Made by a program: the position numbers and the translations under genes
Origin: Henricia sp. BOLD:AAB3569
Taxonomy: Eukaryota > Echinodermata > Asteroidea > Spinulosida > Echinasteridae
Direction: 5' to 3'
Assembly: GCA_037783545.1 (NCBI GenBank)
Contig: JBBELK010000453.1
Coordinates: 248,001-312,000 of the forward strand
DNA length: 64,000 nt
The notes under the pieces: model-generated
What the model was told of the DNA's origin: nothing
Seen by the model: only the letters and a program-made list of their open reading frames with translations
Database searches by the model: none
In this document: positions 35,330-46,879 of the stretch, piece after piece
Layout of the letters: every line of letters starts with the position of its first letter
How positions within the stretch are numbered: the first letter of the stretch is position 1

Positions 35330-36176
35330 AACATTTTTGAAGTGGATTCCACTTGGGAATCGCGGTTTCATTTAAAAAAATAAAAGTTTGCACAGAAATT
35401 CGAACAATATCTAATAAACCTGACACAAAATGCTGTTGTAATTTTTGCATCCTTCAGAATTGCCGGGTACCGGTACTTCCTAGAATCACCAAGATAAATG
35501 GGAATTGATTTCTCCAAAAGACAGAATCATGATTCCGATTCTCAACCTTGAATCAATCCTAATCGACACCAGAAAAAAAATTCGCCCAAGCCTACATGTA
35601 ATGTGCACTGTATGTCACACACACACAAACCAACATGACAGTTCACAAAATGCCCCATTAATGAATTCGTGCCAGCCTGTCTCATCTTACAGCTCTTCAA
35701 GTCAAGAAATGACGACAGTCGCATCCAATACAGTATTTGCCTTCTAGCGCCATCCGTCCTTCTTTAATCCCAGTCACAGTCTGTCCCACGTTCCCCTCCC
35801 CGGGCTGCAAGCCGACAAACGGCCGACTTCATTATTGCGACTTGTCTTCTTTTTCTCTCTCTGTGGCCTTGGGGAGCCACCAAAGCGTGACATGACGCGG
35901 CGTCTCTGTGCAGTAATATTATCGGGTACTTCATAGTTTAAGCATATTGGAATTTTGTTTTTGTATTTGGGTGAAATTGACAAGGCATGAAGACGAGGGA
36001 GGATTAGTCTTTAGATACATGTACACTGTAAAATGCAAATGTGAATGCAAAATGCTTTGAGCACTCGGTCGTTACCAAGTGCATCTCGCATTCACATTTT
36101 GAACTTTGACCCTGCTCAAAAGTTTTGCGCGTCGTGACAGGCCGCTCACAAGCGGCAAACCAGTTTCTGTACAAAC
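35330..36176. other. repeat-poor intronic segment
   Basis: 35780-35940 is GC-balanced and free of known repeats (candidate conserved element). TGCAAATGTGAATGCAAAATG and its mirror GCATTCACATTTTGAACTT form a small inverted repeat at 36035-36105. Confidence 0.3.
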
Positions 36177-36779
36177 CAATAGACCGATCCAGTAAGCTCC
36201 GCCCATTTTGGAATTGACCAATCACAGCCTCAGGTTGAGGTAACCAAAAAGTGGATCTCCATTTTGGTTACCCGAGTCCTCAAAATTTTGTGCACAGAGC
36301 TACGGCGAAATGCAGCACGAGTGATGCAAAAACACCATAAACATCATTTTTATCAGCGCAGAGGACCCTAGCCGGTTTAAAACGGATTGTATAAGACTAT
36401 CCTAACCTACTTTTAATCCCTTCATAAATGTGTTTTTGTGTAAACGGGAAAAACTCACCAAAATTAGCTTGTCGTTTTGCTATGTTGTGCATTCACTGCG
36501 TTCTAGATGTGTGTCGAGATGTTTTTGTCCGATCGCGCGCGTTTCGCGTAATGCAGGCGTGTTGTACGTGCACGCACACGACTGTATACTTAAGTGCACA
36601 TTTTGCTTTCGAGCGTGCAGTTTGTGTGTGCGTGTGCGTGTTTCAATACGCGCTGACCAGGGCGCGGATGCTGACGCACGGCGCGGCCACGCGACTACGC
36701 GACTCTACTGCACACGTGCCATGTGTGGCATGTTGCTAGGCAATTTGTAAATGGGCGGACTTACTGGATCGGTCTATTG
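36177..36779. mobile_element. 603-bp inverted-repeat element, CAATAGACCGATCCAGTAAG ends
   Basis: CAATAGACCGATCCAGTAAG followed by CTCCGCCCATTT pairs with AAATGGGCGGAC and TTACTGGATCGGTCTATTG at the other end, about 30 bases with one or two mismatches. The outer ATAGACCG is shared with the 26424 family. TA at the ends fits a TA target. Overlapping open frames of about 100 codons show no recognisable domain. Confidence 0.72.
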
Positions 36780-37036
36780 CACAGGTGCGCTCAAAGCCAT
36801 TTTTCCGCGATAGTGTGAACACCCCTTTACTCTTTTAGGGCTTAAGTTATCTTCTCGGAACATGTTAAAGACATTTCTTCTATTTTGACAGAACATAAAA
36901 CTACTTATCATACATGTAGATCACCAAAAGGGGCTCTAGACATGAGAAAGACTAAACACATTGCACAAGCACCAGAAACATACTCAGCCACTTGAATGCA
37001 TGGTAAAACCAAGCGCCAGTCACTCATCGATCCAAC

Positions 37037-37147
37037 ATGGATTACCTCTGTTCTGTCTCCCGGAATCCGTCCATCCTCCCCCTTCCCCTCTTCCCCTCTT
37101 CCCCAGGTGCCAAAAGCCCTCATCACCATCCCCACCCTCCCCACCTT
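37037..37147 (+). repeat. pyrimidine-rich tract
   Basis: CTCCCCCTTCCCCTCTTCCC type sequence, then CACCATCCCCACCCTCCCC. Confidence 0.65.
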
Positions 37148-37529
37148 AAAGCCAATCTATCATTGATCCGCCATCACCCAAGGAAAAAAAGTTATAGTGG
37201 TACATACTCGCAATCAATTATTCTTGTTTCCTGTTCATGCTGTTCAGTGTTGCAGTGGTGTCTTGTGTGAGGTACAGCAAAATGCGTCATGAATGTATAG
37301 TGATGACTTCAGGCTAGAATAGTGGATTTACATTGCAAATCAGGCACGGAGTGTGGTTGCTAGAAATTCAGCTTTACATGTTCGTTCTAAACTTTGTACT
37401 TTGTGTTAGCACGCTAAGCTTGTAGGATCATGCATTCTTTATTGCAGGATCATTCATCATTCTGCGGCCACAAGCATTAGTTATGATGATCTGGGGTGTT
37501 TCAAAATAAAGTGAAATTTCAAGTTTATG

Positions 37530-38321
37530 CCCTTTAAAGCCCTTTTCACACGAGGCCAAGAAAACTCGCAAGGCCTAAGATATTTTCTCATGCTTGAGAA
37601 AATCTTATAAAAGTGCCATCGTGTAAAAGAACACCCATGCTTGAGAGTGACGTACAAGCATTCCTTGAAACATTTTCTCAATCCTTGAGATATTTTGGCA
37701 GAGGTCCAGACCTTCGACAAAATCTTCCGCTAGCGGAAGATTTCTCAAGGTATCCTTAAGAACGATCGTGTGAAAGGATTTGTACAATGTCCTTTGCGAC
37801 GGCCAACGCAATGCGCATGCGTGGATACATTTGCAAACCATATATGTGATGTGACAGTGCAGCGTGCACATGCCCTGGTTCCGCGAAATTTGAAGCGAAT
37901 GTATTCAGAAATTACATCCACTGGTCATAGCTCTACTCACTGTTCCGATTCTCGGTATTTAAGGCGATTTTGACCAAGTCATCAATTTCTAACTGGATGA
38001 TGGATGACTCCAATGTAGCCCACTGTCTTGTTTTTCGAATAGAATTCGACTCCCTGGCTGTTGCAGTTTTTGTATGGAGGAAGGTTTTTTTGGCTGCTGT
38101 AAGCCGAGTTTTAATACTTTAATATTTGCATATGGTCTGACAACAACCAGCAGATAATTAAAGCATTCTGGTCTCAAGGAACCCAGTGATGGTTTCGCTG
38201 TGTCGTGTGAAGTACGTCAAATCACCCGACCGTGTAATCACAAAGTAAACAATTCCTGCTCGTAAATTCTGTCTTAAACCTTGCTATTTTGTTTAATGTT
38301 GTGTGAAAAGGCCTTTACAGG
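37530..38321. mobile_element. inverted-repeat element, CCCTTTTCACACGA ends
   Basis: CCCTTTAAAGCCCTTTTCAC at the left is mirrored by GTGTGAAAAGGCCTTTACAG at the right. The first 250 bases hold TTGAGAAAATCTT and CTCAAG words in both orientations, with GTGTGAAAGG and CGTGTAAAAG inside. Non-autonomous. Confidence 0.6.
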
Positions 38322-38431
38322 CTGTTTAGCAATAACTGTCGGTTATTTCACCAGTTTTTAAAAAAATATCTTGCATGTTGGGCTTTGCCAAGCTTCTGTA
38401 CGTGTACCCACAAATTTTATTCTAGAATTTG

Positions 38432-38652
38432 AGAAAAAGTGATGTGGAGGGAATGTTAAATGAAACGATGCACTGAAAAATCACTGAATTATGAAAAGAC
38501 TTCAACATGTCCAAGCTAATTTTGTGGCTTTCGGTGCGTTGTTTTACCCCAAATTCCATCCACAGAATTAGCCTGGACGGAAAGTGTTTTCATAAATCAG
38601 TGATTTTCACTGCATCGTTTCACTCAAAATTCCTTCCACACCGCTTTTTCTA
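38432..38652. mobile_element. foldback element of about 220 bp
   Basis: Arms of about 95 bases pair: AGAAAAAGTGATGTGGAGGG with CCTTCCACACCGCTTTTTCT; ACGATGCACTGAAAAATCAC with GTGATTTTCACTGCATCGT; CAAGCTAATTTTGTGG with CCACAGAATTAGCCTGG. The short loop is near 38530-38565. Confidence 0.7.
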
Positions 38653-39189
38653 AAAGCGACACGCGTGGCAATCACGCTCGGTGTGATTTTGTGTGTGCGA
38701 AGAACGCGTTCCGTGCGTCGTGGATGCATGCTGTTCAATTTAACAACGACGCAAAATGCACAGTCCATGCACTGGAAAAAGCTCTGTCCCAGCTACCAGG
38801 GTATGGCAAACGTGTACACGAAGGCGTCCTGGGAAAAGTCTATAGCTTGACCATTTCTGGGATATAATTTCCACTGTTGGTCCATCACTAAAAAACCCTG
38901 CGTCATGTAAAAAACAATTTGTTGCATCCACAGTGGAAGTAAAAGTGAAAGCCCGAACCATTAATGAAATGCAATAAATCCAGTCAAAAAGCAATCGGCA
39001 GTCGTAACGAAAATTGCAGATGAGTCTGTAAGTTCAACGTACGCTGAAGACCCTCTGTGCAGTGACCGTAATGAAATTTGCAAATTAAGTTTTAACATAC
39101 CGGGTAGACTTGCGTCTGATGATTAATTCATTCTTGGTGGATAATGCAAAAAGTCATTATTACAATGTACATGTAATGTACAATGTTCA

Positions 39190-39435
39190 TGAGTTGACAA
39201 GAAAAACCAGACTAAAAGTGTTGATAGCAATGGTAATTACAAACACTACATGATTTTTTCCCCGTGTAAAATATGTTACCTTCGTGAGAGAAATTGACAT
39301 CTGAAGGTGCTTTTTAAAGAAAACATTTTTACAATTCATTCACACACAAAAAACATGCATGGATTTTCAGGTTTTCTGAAGTATTACTGCATCTATGTGG
39401 CTGAAATTTCTACAAGGCAGTTTATCAACATTTGC
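39190..39435 (-). repeat. dispersed repeat R2, reverse copy
   Basis: Reverse complement of the R2 body, GAGTTGACAAGAAAAACCAG at one end and AAGGCAGTTTATCAACATTT at the other. Confidence 0.6.
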
Positions 39436-39525
39436 AAATGATATAAGGTTCATCTGCAAATGATATAATGGGCGTTTAAAAACTGAATGTAATTCAGGCC
39501 ACAGCTCTGAGAGTCGTTTAAAGGC

Positions 39526-39832
39526 CTGTCCGCATTGGACTTTTTTAGGTGGGGGGTGGGGGAAACTTGTGTACTGCGGACAGCCTAGGACGTTTTCCTC
39601 TCAGTAACTTTTCCCGAGTCCAGCGGTTACTTTTCCTGGCCAACTGCTGCCCAGGAAAATTGACCAGGGAACTTACCCCTGAGACGATAAGTCCAGTGCG
39701 GACACAGCAAGTCGGTAAAAGCGCTCTGGCGTACGTCCGGGCATTGAAGGTCATATTGCGAAGGGACACTGCGCATACTCTCCTACGGGCTTGGTAAACA
39801 TTTTCCCGTGTCAAAAGTCCATATGTGGACAG
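39526..39832. mobile_element. inverted-repeat element with CTGTCCGCATTGGAC ends
   Basis: CTGTCCGCATTGGACTTTT pairs with AAAAGTCCATATGTGGACAG, 17 of 20 positions. Variants of the end word (GTCCAGTGCGGACAC, TACTGCGGACAG) recur inside. Confidence 0.6.
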
Positions 39833-40484
39833 CAGTAAAATTTAACCATTTTACCATTGTCTTCGGTAACACCTACTGAAAAATAAGTCTAATTCTGACA
39901 CGGCTTAATATAAAATTAGCCATGAACAATAATTAGCTGACCATCGATCTCCCTTTCGAAAAACACAACGTCGACAACGAGTCCGAAATCACCCATGCAT
40001 ATATGCAATGCATTGATCTCGGCTTACGTATATGATGAAAGTTTAATGGGAGTTCCGGCCATCCTAGCCTTGGCCAAGGTCAATGCCGTCTAATATATGG
40101 ATGGCCTAGACTAGCGTGCTATTATCTGCATTATATCCGACTGAATGGAAGATGTCCTGATGGCCTTGGCAGAATACTACGCATGTACGCGCAGCTGGAC
40201 GACAAATGTGTTTGTTTGTTTTTCAAGGAACCAGGTGCAATCCTAACTAAGTAAGATGCATACATGTACATGTACAGCTGCAAAAGCCTGCAAGTATACT
40301 TGGGAATTGACCGTTAGACCATGGTTAGACAAGGCTAGCCCAATTAACAAAGTACCTGTCATAACGTTTTAACTATTTGAATAATGATTTACATATAAGT
40401 ATACGAATATTTGCACATTCAGTTGGTGAATAAATGCGCCTAGACAAAATTAGTCTTTGCAACATACAGTAAAATGTGTTTTAG

Positions 40485-40880
40485 TGCGGGGTCACACGGA
40501 AACATTTTTTAAATTACTCGATTGTGATACAATTATGATACGATTGTAATATTTCCAACGACGACCGGGGTTACACGATGTACATGTACTTGCTGTAATC
40601 GGATTGTAATAAAGTGGGGTCACACGAACAAACCGAGGAGGTCGTAATCGACTTGTGGTCTGGACAAACATGCGCGTCAAGTATCTGACGCTCTGAAAGC
40701 TTCGTGTGGTTTGAGTGGCGTGTCAAAAACAATGCTTGTCGCACAACATTCAAGGCGTATGTCATTTTCAAGCAGGGGCTATATAGGATGGATTGTAATA
40801 CATGTATGATGACGACGAGATGGGGTCACACATGTTTTTTGCCAATTTATTGGCAATTACAATCAGATTACAATCGGACA
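40485..40880. repeat. element with repeated GGGGTCACACG and CGATTGTAAT words
   Basis: GGGGTCACAC occurs at about 40493, 40616 and 40821; GATTGTAAT/ATTACAATC words occur in both orientations. Right boundary uncertain. Confidence 0.45.
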
Positions 40881-41090
40881 ATAAGAATTCTTGTCGTTGA
40901 CCGATTGACCATTCCTTTCCAGGATATTAGATACAGTGTAACAGCTGTTTTAGTTTTGAAATATGGTATTGCACCTAATGCAGTACAGTAAAGATACAGC
41001 AAATTAGTTTTTATAGACAGTGATGAATTGAAGTACAGTAGTCTCATTTTTTGCTTTGGCATATAATACATTGTCAAGCTCTTAATACTG

Positions 41091-41587
41091 AATAAGTGAT
41101 TTTTTTTTCTAGGGATTATATGACCCAGGGACCGCCGGGGTGAATGAATTCGATACAAATGTGGACAAATGTCCATGTGAGTTAGGAAAATCTGGATGCA
41201 GTGAAAAGCAACTTGGCTCCACCGGGATTCGAACCGCGGACCTTCTGCTTAACGTGCAGACGCCCTACCAATTGAGCTATTAAGCCAACTGGTGGTCTCG
41301 AATCACGATAGTGCAGCTGTTCTTCACTGATTGGGATTGGCTATCACGTGAGCTTAGCAAGCCCTACAGAGAAATAACCATCCCTCCTAGAGATCACTTA
41401 AGATACACCCCAAACCTCTGCCCGGCTTGCCCCAATGATTAAGTATGAATAAGTGATTATTTTTAGGGATTTATGACCCAGGGACCGCCGGGGTGAATGA
41501 ATTCGATACAAATGTGGACAAATGTCCATATGAGTTTGGGAAATCTTGATGCAGTGAAAAGCAACTTGGCTCCACCGGGAGCTCCAC
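41091..41587. mobile_element. retroposed unit with two 130-bp modules around a tRNA-like sequence
   Basis: CAAGCTCTTAATACTG stands on both sides (41075-41090 and 41588-41603), an exact 16-bp direct repeat as left by target-primed insertion. Inside, the module AATAAGTGAT…GACCCAGGGACCGCCGGGGT…GCAACTTGGCTCCACCGGGA occurs at 41091-41227 and again at 41448-41580. The tRNA-like sequence lies at the edge of the first module. Confidence 0.6.
41214..41286 (-). tRNA. tRNA-Asn(GTT)-like sequence, probably a pseudogene
   Basis: On the minus strand the sequence starts GGCTTAATAGCTCAATTGGT and ends GGTGGAGCC A. The anticodon stem TCTGC/GCAGA is perfect around loop ACGTTAA, giving anticodon GTT. The acceptor stem has one mismatch. 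The T arm (CGCGG TTCGAAT CCCGG) has two mismatches, and the loop has C where U33 is nearly universal. These defects and the setting in a duplicated, retroposed unit argue against a working gene. Confidence 0.5.
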
Positions 41588-42385
41588 CAAGCTCTTAATA
41601 CTGTGAAACAGTCAGTTTGATACGGTAGTTCATTATCTGTATTAGGTTTTAATTTGCTTATTCTGTGTCATTCTAAATGTCACACGTTGATTGGATGCCG
41701 TAGGCAAGATAAGCCATACAGTTGATTTTGTGCACATGTGTAAAACTGACACTCTCGAGGCACCGTACCGTACTATCATGTGCTCACCAAATTAAAATAT
41801 ATTCGTTCCAGTATATTCTCTCAGAAGTTTATCTCAATTTTGGTCTTTTTTACTTTATTAAAAGATCTCGAAGCAAGATTCTTCAGTTCACAAACAACCC
41901 TCTGGTCCCCAAAGGTTATTTATCTCCAGAAATTCATTGATTTCCTTCGTGCTGCAAAAGATTAAAGTTGGACCTTTGTGATTCTACCTGCCCCCTGGGT
42001 GTGTTAAATTAATAAAGTCTGCAATATTCTCACAATGCAATTCATTTTTTTCTCTCTCGTATTTATCAAGAGTTCACTGCACAGGATGAAGCTCGGATGA
42101 CAGAATTAAAATCCTTCTCTGAAAATTAGACTGAGGGGGTAGATTGACTGTGGGTTTCTTACACTAAATAAACAGCTTAAATAAGGATATCGCTTTCAGA
42201 CTATTAGTTTTAATGCTCAGTTTTAGAGGTGGGAGGAAAACAAATGCGTGCAAGGATCTCCCTTTGGCTTCAATGTTATGAAAATTACTGGCAGGTCACT
42301 TTGGCCTTGATTTTGTCCAAATTTCAAAGGGCACCAAATAACTTGAAGGGCACTTTATGGCCAACTTTGTGTACTGATACATTGT

Positions 42386-42798
42386 GTTTACACTGGTCCC
42401 GAGATCGGGATCAAGATTGATCCTCTGATAAGCGTGCCGCGTTTACATCTGTGGGTTTATCTTGAGCACGGCACTAGAAGGTGCAGTCAAAGGTCATGCT
42501 CTATGTGTGCATTGGACAATGTGTGCATGTACTTGCAGTGTACGTTGTAATATGGCAGTGTGTAAGCCCGCTTGAATTTTGCGCGCTTTCTCCCGCTATG
42601 GCTGGGCAGCAGATGTGGTGGGGATTAATTGCTTATCTAACTGCAAACTGATCCCGAGCTCGGGGTTCGACCCTCTGCCAATGCGAGACCAAATCTCGGG
42701 GGTCTGATCCGGGGCCAATTTTAGTCCCAAGAGCGTTTGCACTCCGGAGCTGATCCCAAGCTCAGTGTTCGATCTCGAGCTCGGGATCAAGTGTAAAC
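42386..42798. mobile_element. GTTTACACT-ended element of GAGCTCGGGATC words, copy 1
   Basis: GTTTACACTGGTCCCGAG at the left matches the reverse complement of the right end, GTTTACACTTGATCCCGAG. CCGAGCTCGGG-type words fill the inner flanks in both orientations. 413 bp. The second, decayed copy is 17765-18115. Confidence 0.68.
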
Positions 42799-42881
42799 AT
42801 GCTGATAGTGCTTGCTGGCTAAGTTGGTCTAAGAAAGTTTACATCTTGATCTAGGTCATTGGTCAACCCAGGGCCAATTCG

Positions 42882-42968
42882 GATGAGTTTGTTGATGTCC
42901 TTCTTTTGATTTATAATGGTTTTATTCCCAGAATCGATCCAAAACAGATCATCTATAGGGCCTTTAAT
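42882..42968 (+). repeat. dispersed repeat R7, copy 2
   Basis: Near-identical to 29187-29265, ending ATAGGGCCTTTAA, which looks like the end of a TTAA element. Confidence 0.65.
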
Positions 42969-43891
42969 GTCAACCTGTCCCCAATTTTCCCCTTGTCATC
43001 TTGGACTTCCAAGTGATTGCCAAGAATCATCACCCACGAAGTCAAGCATTTTAATCCTGTAAAATGAAGACATACTTCCACATTGGGTGGCCCTGACAAG
43101 GCCACGCATCAAAGCGACTTAATTACCGGCAGTTTCTGAAGCATAGATTGGATGATGAAGGCGGAGTCACTCACTTATGAAGACAACGTAATGAATGTAA
43201 ATGCAAAATGCTTGAAATTGGTCATGAACTGATTGCAATTTAGGTGTAGTTCAGCGGATTGAATGACTTGGAGGAAGTGCACAGCAGTGCACAGCAGATG
43301 TACCATGCAGTGTATTTATTAAGGATTTTGGGAGCCTTCAACTCGTACTTTATAAGGTTGCTTAAAGGGACTGTGTCACGGTTTGCGCATGCGACAAATC
43401 CTTTCAATTTTTGACATACATGGGCGCTCAGATGAATGTTGTGCAATTTTGTTACACAATGCCATTGGTTCGTGTGCGTAAATGTACATCGTGTACTTAG
43501 CACATGCTGCATGGGCAGTATACAGTGTTCACGAGTGTTTACAATACGCAGAATTCAACTACATATACTGTAGTACATCGTTTTGCGCGCCTTCGTTCGA
43601 TTTTGCATCCCGCTCGCACGATCAATGTCTGGAAAAATAGTTACAGCGACGGCGGCCACGGTGTCTTTCCATCGACAGAAGATGTGCTGTAAAATTGTTG
43701 TCAGGACCAAATAAGCATACCGGTTTGGGTAGAAATCAAGGTTGAACAAATTGCTGTATCCAACCATGTCATTCATATCATTGGATGTCATTTCTGTCGT
43801 GTTTTGTCTGGTTTTTTTATGGGATGAAAATACTCTCTTTCGAACGACGGCTGCACACCCGGTGATATTGATGTTTGACGGCTTAAAAATA

Positions 43892-44290
43892 GGCCTGCCG
43901 ACTTTCGCGGAACGCCTGCCGACTTTCGCGGAACGCCTGCCGACTTTCGCTGAACGCCTGCCGACTTTCGCGGAACGCCTGCCGACTTTCGCGGAACGCC
44001 TGCAGACTTTTGCGGAATGCCTGCCGACTTTCGCGGAACGCCTGCCGACTTTCGCAGAACGCCTGACGACTTGCGCGTTTTCCGCCTGCCGACTTTCGCG
44101 GAATGCCTGCCGACTTTCGCAAAACGCCTGCCGACTGTCTTATGATACACCTGCCGCGGAATGCCTGCTGACTTCTGTGAAATACCTGCCAACATTTGCA
44201 AACTTTTGCAAAGGCCTGCTGCCTTTTGCAAACGCTTCCAGGCTTTGGCGAACACCTGTCGGATTTGGCAAATACCTGTTGGCTTACATA
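43892..44290 (+). repeat. 21-bp minisatellite next to exon 2
   Basis: Units of CCTGCCGACTTTCGCGGAAC G repeat about a dozen times at 43892-44140 with few changes, then decay to 44290. As 21 is a multiple of three and the unit lacks stops, one + frame (LPTFAER repeats, 185 codons) and two minus frames stay open. No start context, splice signal or known protein supports translation. It ends about 150 bases before exon 2. Confidence 0.85.
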
Positions 44291-44443
44291 CATGAATGAA
44301 TCTATTCACAAATCCTGATTATACCTACGGTAGCTGTCCATGTACATACTGTATATTTGCTCCTTTATCCTGACTTTCATTGTTAACCATCTCAGAATAT
44401 TGCTGACAATCTCATGTAAGAATTTCTTTCCTTCTTTCTTCAG

Positions 44444-44533
44444 GAAATCTTGCTCAGGTTTGGAGGCATAACTGATCGGGAGCAATTACTGGAAACCATA
44501 AGGGATGCAGTAGGCATATCATTGGACAATACA
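44444..44533 (+). CDS. PDE2A: coding exon 2, PDE2A-like
   Basis: Thirty codons, phase 0 at both ends, follow the acceptor cttctttcttcag and precede the donor gtaagt. The peptide begins EILLRFGGITDREQLL and ends AVGISLDNT, and it reads as amphipathic helices. It matches in spacing the remembered human PDE2A stretch around LLSLGSVIDISGLQ: the LL, G, D and L positions agree, followed by a helix with an alanine and a leucine. A 21-bp minisatellite (43892-44290) lies in the intron about 150 bases upstream. A downstream frame runs open through the donor for a while, but the exon 3 join argues for splicing here. Confidence 0.7.
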
Positions 44534-45010
44534 GTAAGTTGGTGTGTCATTCATTCATTTTGCTGGGATATTGTTTCCAAGGTATACACATATCCAGTAA
44601 CTATGGATGCAGTCCGTCAAGCATGTAACACTGACGCCAAACATGTAACTGTGACGTGAATTGTATGTTTTGTGCTGCTGTTGATGAAAGCAGAACGTGC
44701 GCATATATATAGCAACGATTCTGTGTCTGCCGCCCTCTCTTGGTGGTTGTTGATTATAGGGCGACGGTTAGTGAACAATTCACAGAGAATCGTCTTGCAT
44801 CATGCAAGACTACAAACATCCACGAAAACCAGTGTCGAAATCATTCATCTGGAAGTAAAGTGAACAATTGTACTAAGTCTTACTGGTGATGCCGCGAATG
44901 CATTGACGGTGCACACGTAATTTGACTCATGTAAGGTTTCTAAAAAGTGACATAAATCGCATGTTTTCAGTTGTACAAACATTCATTCATTTAACAGCAA
45001 AAACTAACCT

Positions 45011-45420
45011 AAGCCCCTTTTACACTCGATTCGGCAAAGGCGAATCGAACGCTGCAATTTCCAAAAAGGGGAGTTGAAGCCGGGTAGGCACTAAGTGTAA
45101 ACGCAAAAGATGAATTGAAAAAGGCAGATCAGACCCGGGTCTGATTCGCCTTTTCAAGTCACCTTTGAACTCCGCAATTGCGGGGTTGAATCCAGCAATT
45201 GTCAAGGTCGCTTGTAGTGTAAACGCTACCCGAATACAGATTCAGCAATTTGAGTGTCCTTGGGGCGGTGCCCGCCGTGTAGTACATTAAATTGACCAAT
45301 CTGGCACAAGTACAGCAACACCTAACAGCTCACGCATGCGCTGCAGTTACAATTAATGGTGACTTTTGCGGTTTCTGAAGGCGAGTTAAAGCCGGATCGA
45401 GATGTAGTTTAAACGCGGCA
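45011..45420. repeat. GTGTAAACG-marked word element
   Basis: TTTTACACTCGATTCGGCAA opens the element; AGTGTAAACGCAAAAG and AGTGTAAACGCTACCC lie inside; GATGTAGTTTAAACGCGGCA is near the right end. Words CGAATCGAA, GCAATTGCGG and GGGTCTGATTCGCC recur in both orientations. Confidence 0.5.
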
Positions 45421-46134
45421 AATGTTCAGTTTTGCGGTCGCAATACAAATTTTGGGTCTGTATCCACCTTTTCCTGGTTCGAGTGTTAACACAGTGATAC
45501 CCGGTAGTTGCAAAACACCCTCTGTTTACCCCTAACTACATGTACCGGGTACTTCAATATACACATTGCTCCGTTGCTTAGGAGTGTGGTTTAAGTATGT
45601 TGATCCGTGGTACATTTACATTAAAGCATGAACGTCACCAATACCGCAAGAAGACCACTTGCCACTGAAATCAAAGCTCTGTGACATTTCAATTACGAAG
45701 TATTACGTACACTCTCCCTGGAGAAATCCCTGTAAGATCCCACAGGGATACCTAACCACTTCAAGGTTTTTATCGTCGTCTTGAAATTGATTCAACATCT
45801 TCTTAACTCTTACGAGCCATTTCATCCCGAGTAATTGCTGTAAATGGACTGGGATAATATTCTTTTCTTATACCCGGTAAATGGTTGTTGTCTCAAGTGG
45901 AGGAATAGAAATTTATAGAATCCTCTTGTCGTGTCACTAACCTTTTCGGGACTTGGTGAAATGTTTGTGCTTGGGAAATGCAAGCCAAGCCGTGCCCATG
46001 ATGAAACAAAAGCACATCGTTTATGCAGCTTTATTATTATCTACCGGTAATTTGACAAGAATTGTTAAAGATAGAGTACCAATTGGTAAACTGTTAAAAC
46101 AGGCATTATTTCCACTCGTAATTAAAATCCTGTC

Positions 46135-46315
46135 AGGAAAACTGCCTTGTAATATTTCAACCACAATCATGCATGTTTTTTTTGCGTGTGAATTAACGGT
46201 AATATAAGGTGTCTGTACTTATTTTATTTTAAAAACCCACCTTCAATTGGCAATTTCTCCCACAAAAGTGTCATTTTACACGGGAAAAAAAAATTCATGT
46301 GGTGTTTGTTACATG
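46135..46315 (+). repeat. dispersed repeat R2, partial copy
   Basis: AAAACTGCCTTGTAATATTTC, ACCTTCAATTGGCAATTTCT and CCCACAAAAGTG match 55940-56233. Confidence 0.55.
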
Positions 46316-46358
46316 TGAGTCTTTCCACAGTAAAGGGGGCATTTTGGCTACACAGACC

Positions 46359-46641
46359 ATATTTTTGAGGAAATACCTTTGTCTGGTCTCAAAATAAATA
46401 AAATAAGTTTAAGTTGTTCTGAAGAGATAACTTAGGCCCAAAAAGGGTTACAAATAGTGTGACAACAGGCATTTCTAAAACCCTGTGTAAAAATCCGTCC
46501 CGGTTACGAGCATACCCGGTATATTGGAAATTTGTACACCGGGTTTTTAGAAAGGCATGTTGTCACACTATTTGTTATCTCTTCAGAACTTATTTCTTTT
46601 ATTTTGAGACCAGACAAAAGTATTTCCTTAAAAATATTTTT
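46359..46641. mobile_element. foldback element F1, copy 1
   Basis: Arms: GGAAATACCTTTGTCTGGTC TCAAAATAAA pairs with TTTATTTTGAGACCAGACAA; CTGAAGAGATAAC pairs with GTTATCTCTTCAG; AGTGTGACAACAGGCATTTC pairs with GAAAGGCATGTTGTCACACT. Same family as 50421-50848. Confidence 0.68.
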
Positions 46642-46879
46642 CCTTCTTCAAATGACTGTTTTCACCTATTCCTGTGACAAGGTGTGTCTGTCATACAGAT
46701 ACAATAGTCTAAATATATACAAAATCATTCAGGAATGCTGATCCTCAATAAAATATCTGCGTACACCCCACAATATCCCTAACTTATTGTGAGTAATTAA
46801 AAGATGAAATTGTAAAAAGTGCTGAGATTGTGATACAGTTGGCTTTAGATTTGAATTGATTCTTTGTGTCTTTCTCCAG

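Larger units (their letters stand above)
5554..44443 (+). other. intron 1 of the PDE2A-like gene (38.9 kb)
   Basis: It is bounded by gtaagg and cttcag. It holds most of the mobile elements listed separately, a LINE fragment, a tRNA-like sequence and the 21-bp minisatellite near its 3' end. No nested host gene was found on either strand: open frames are short and most overlap repeats. Confidence 0.65.

Noticed and set aside
36428-36750. Overlapping frames of about 100 codons as genes
   Set aside because: Both lie within the inverted-repeat element 36177-36779 and show biased, low-complexity translation with no domain.
41214-41286. Functional tRNA-Asn gene
   Set aside because: Two T-stem mismatches, C at position 33, and location in a retroposed unit.
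43742-44299. 185-codon + frame of LPTFAER repeats as a gene
   Set aside because: It is a 21-bp minisatellite open in several frames on both strands, without splice or start support, lying inside intron 1.
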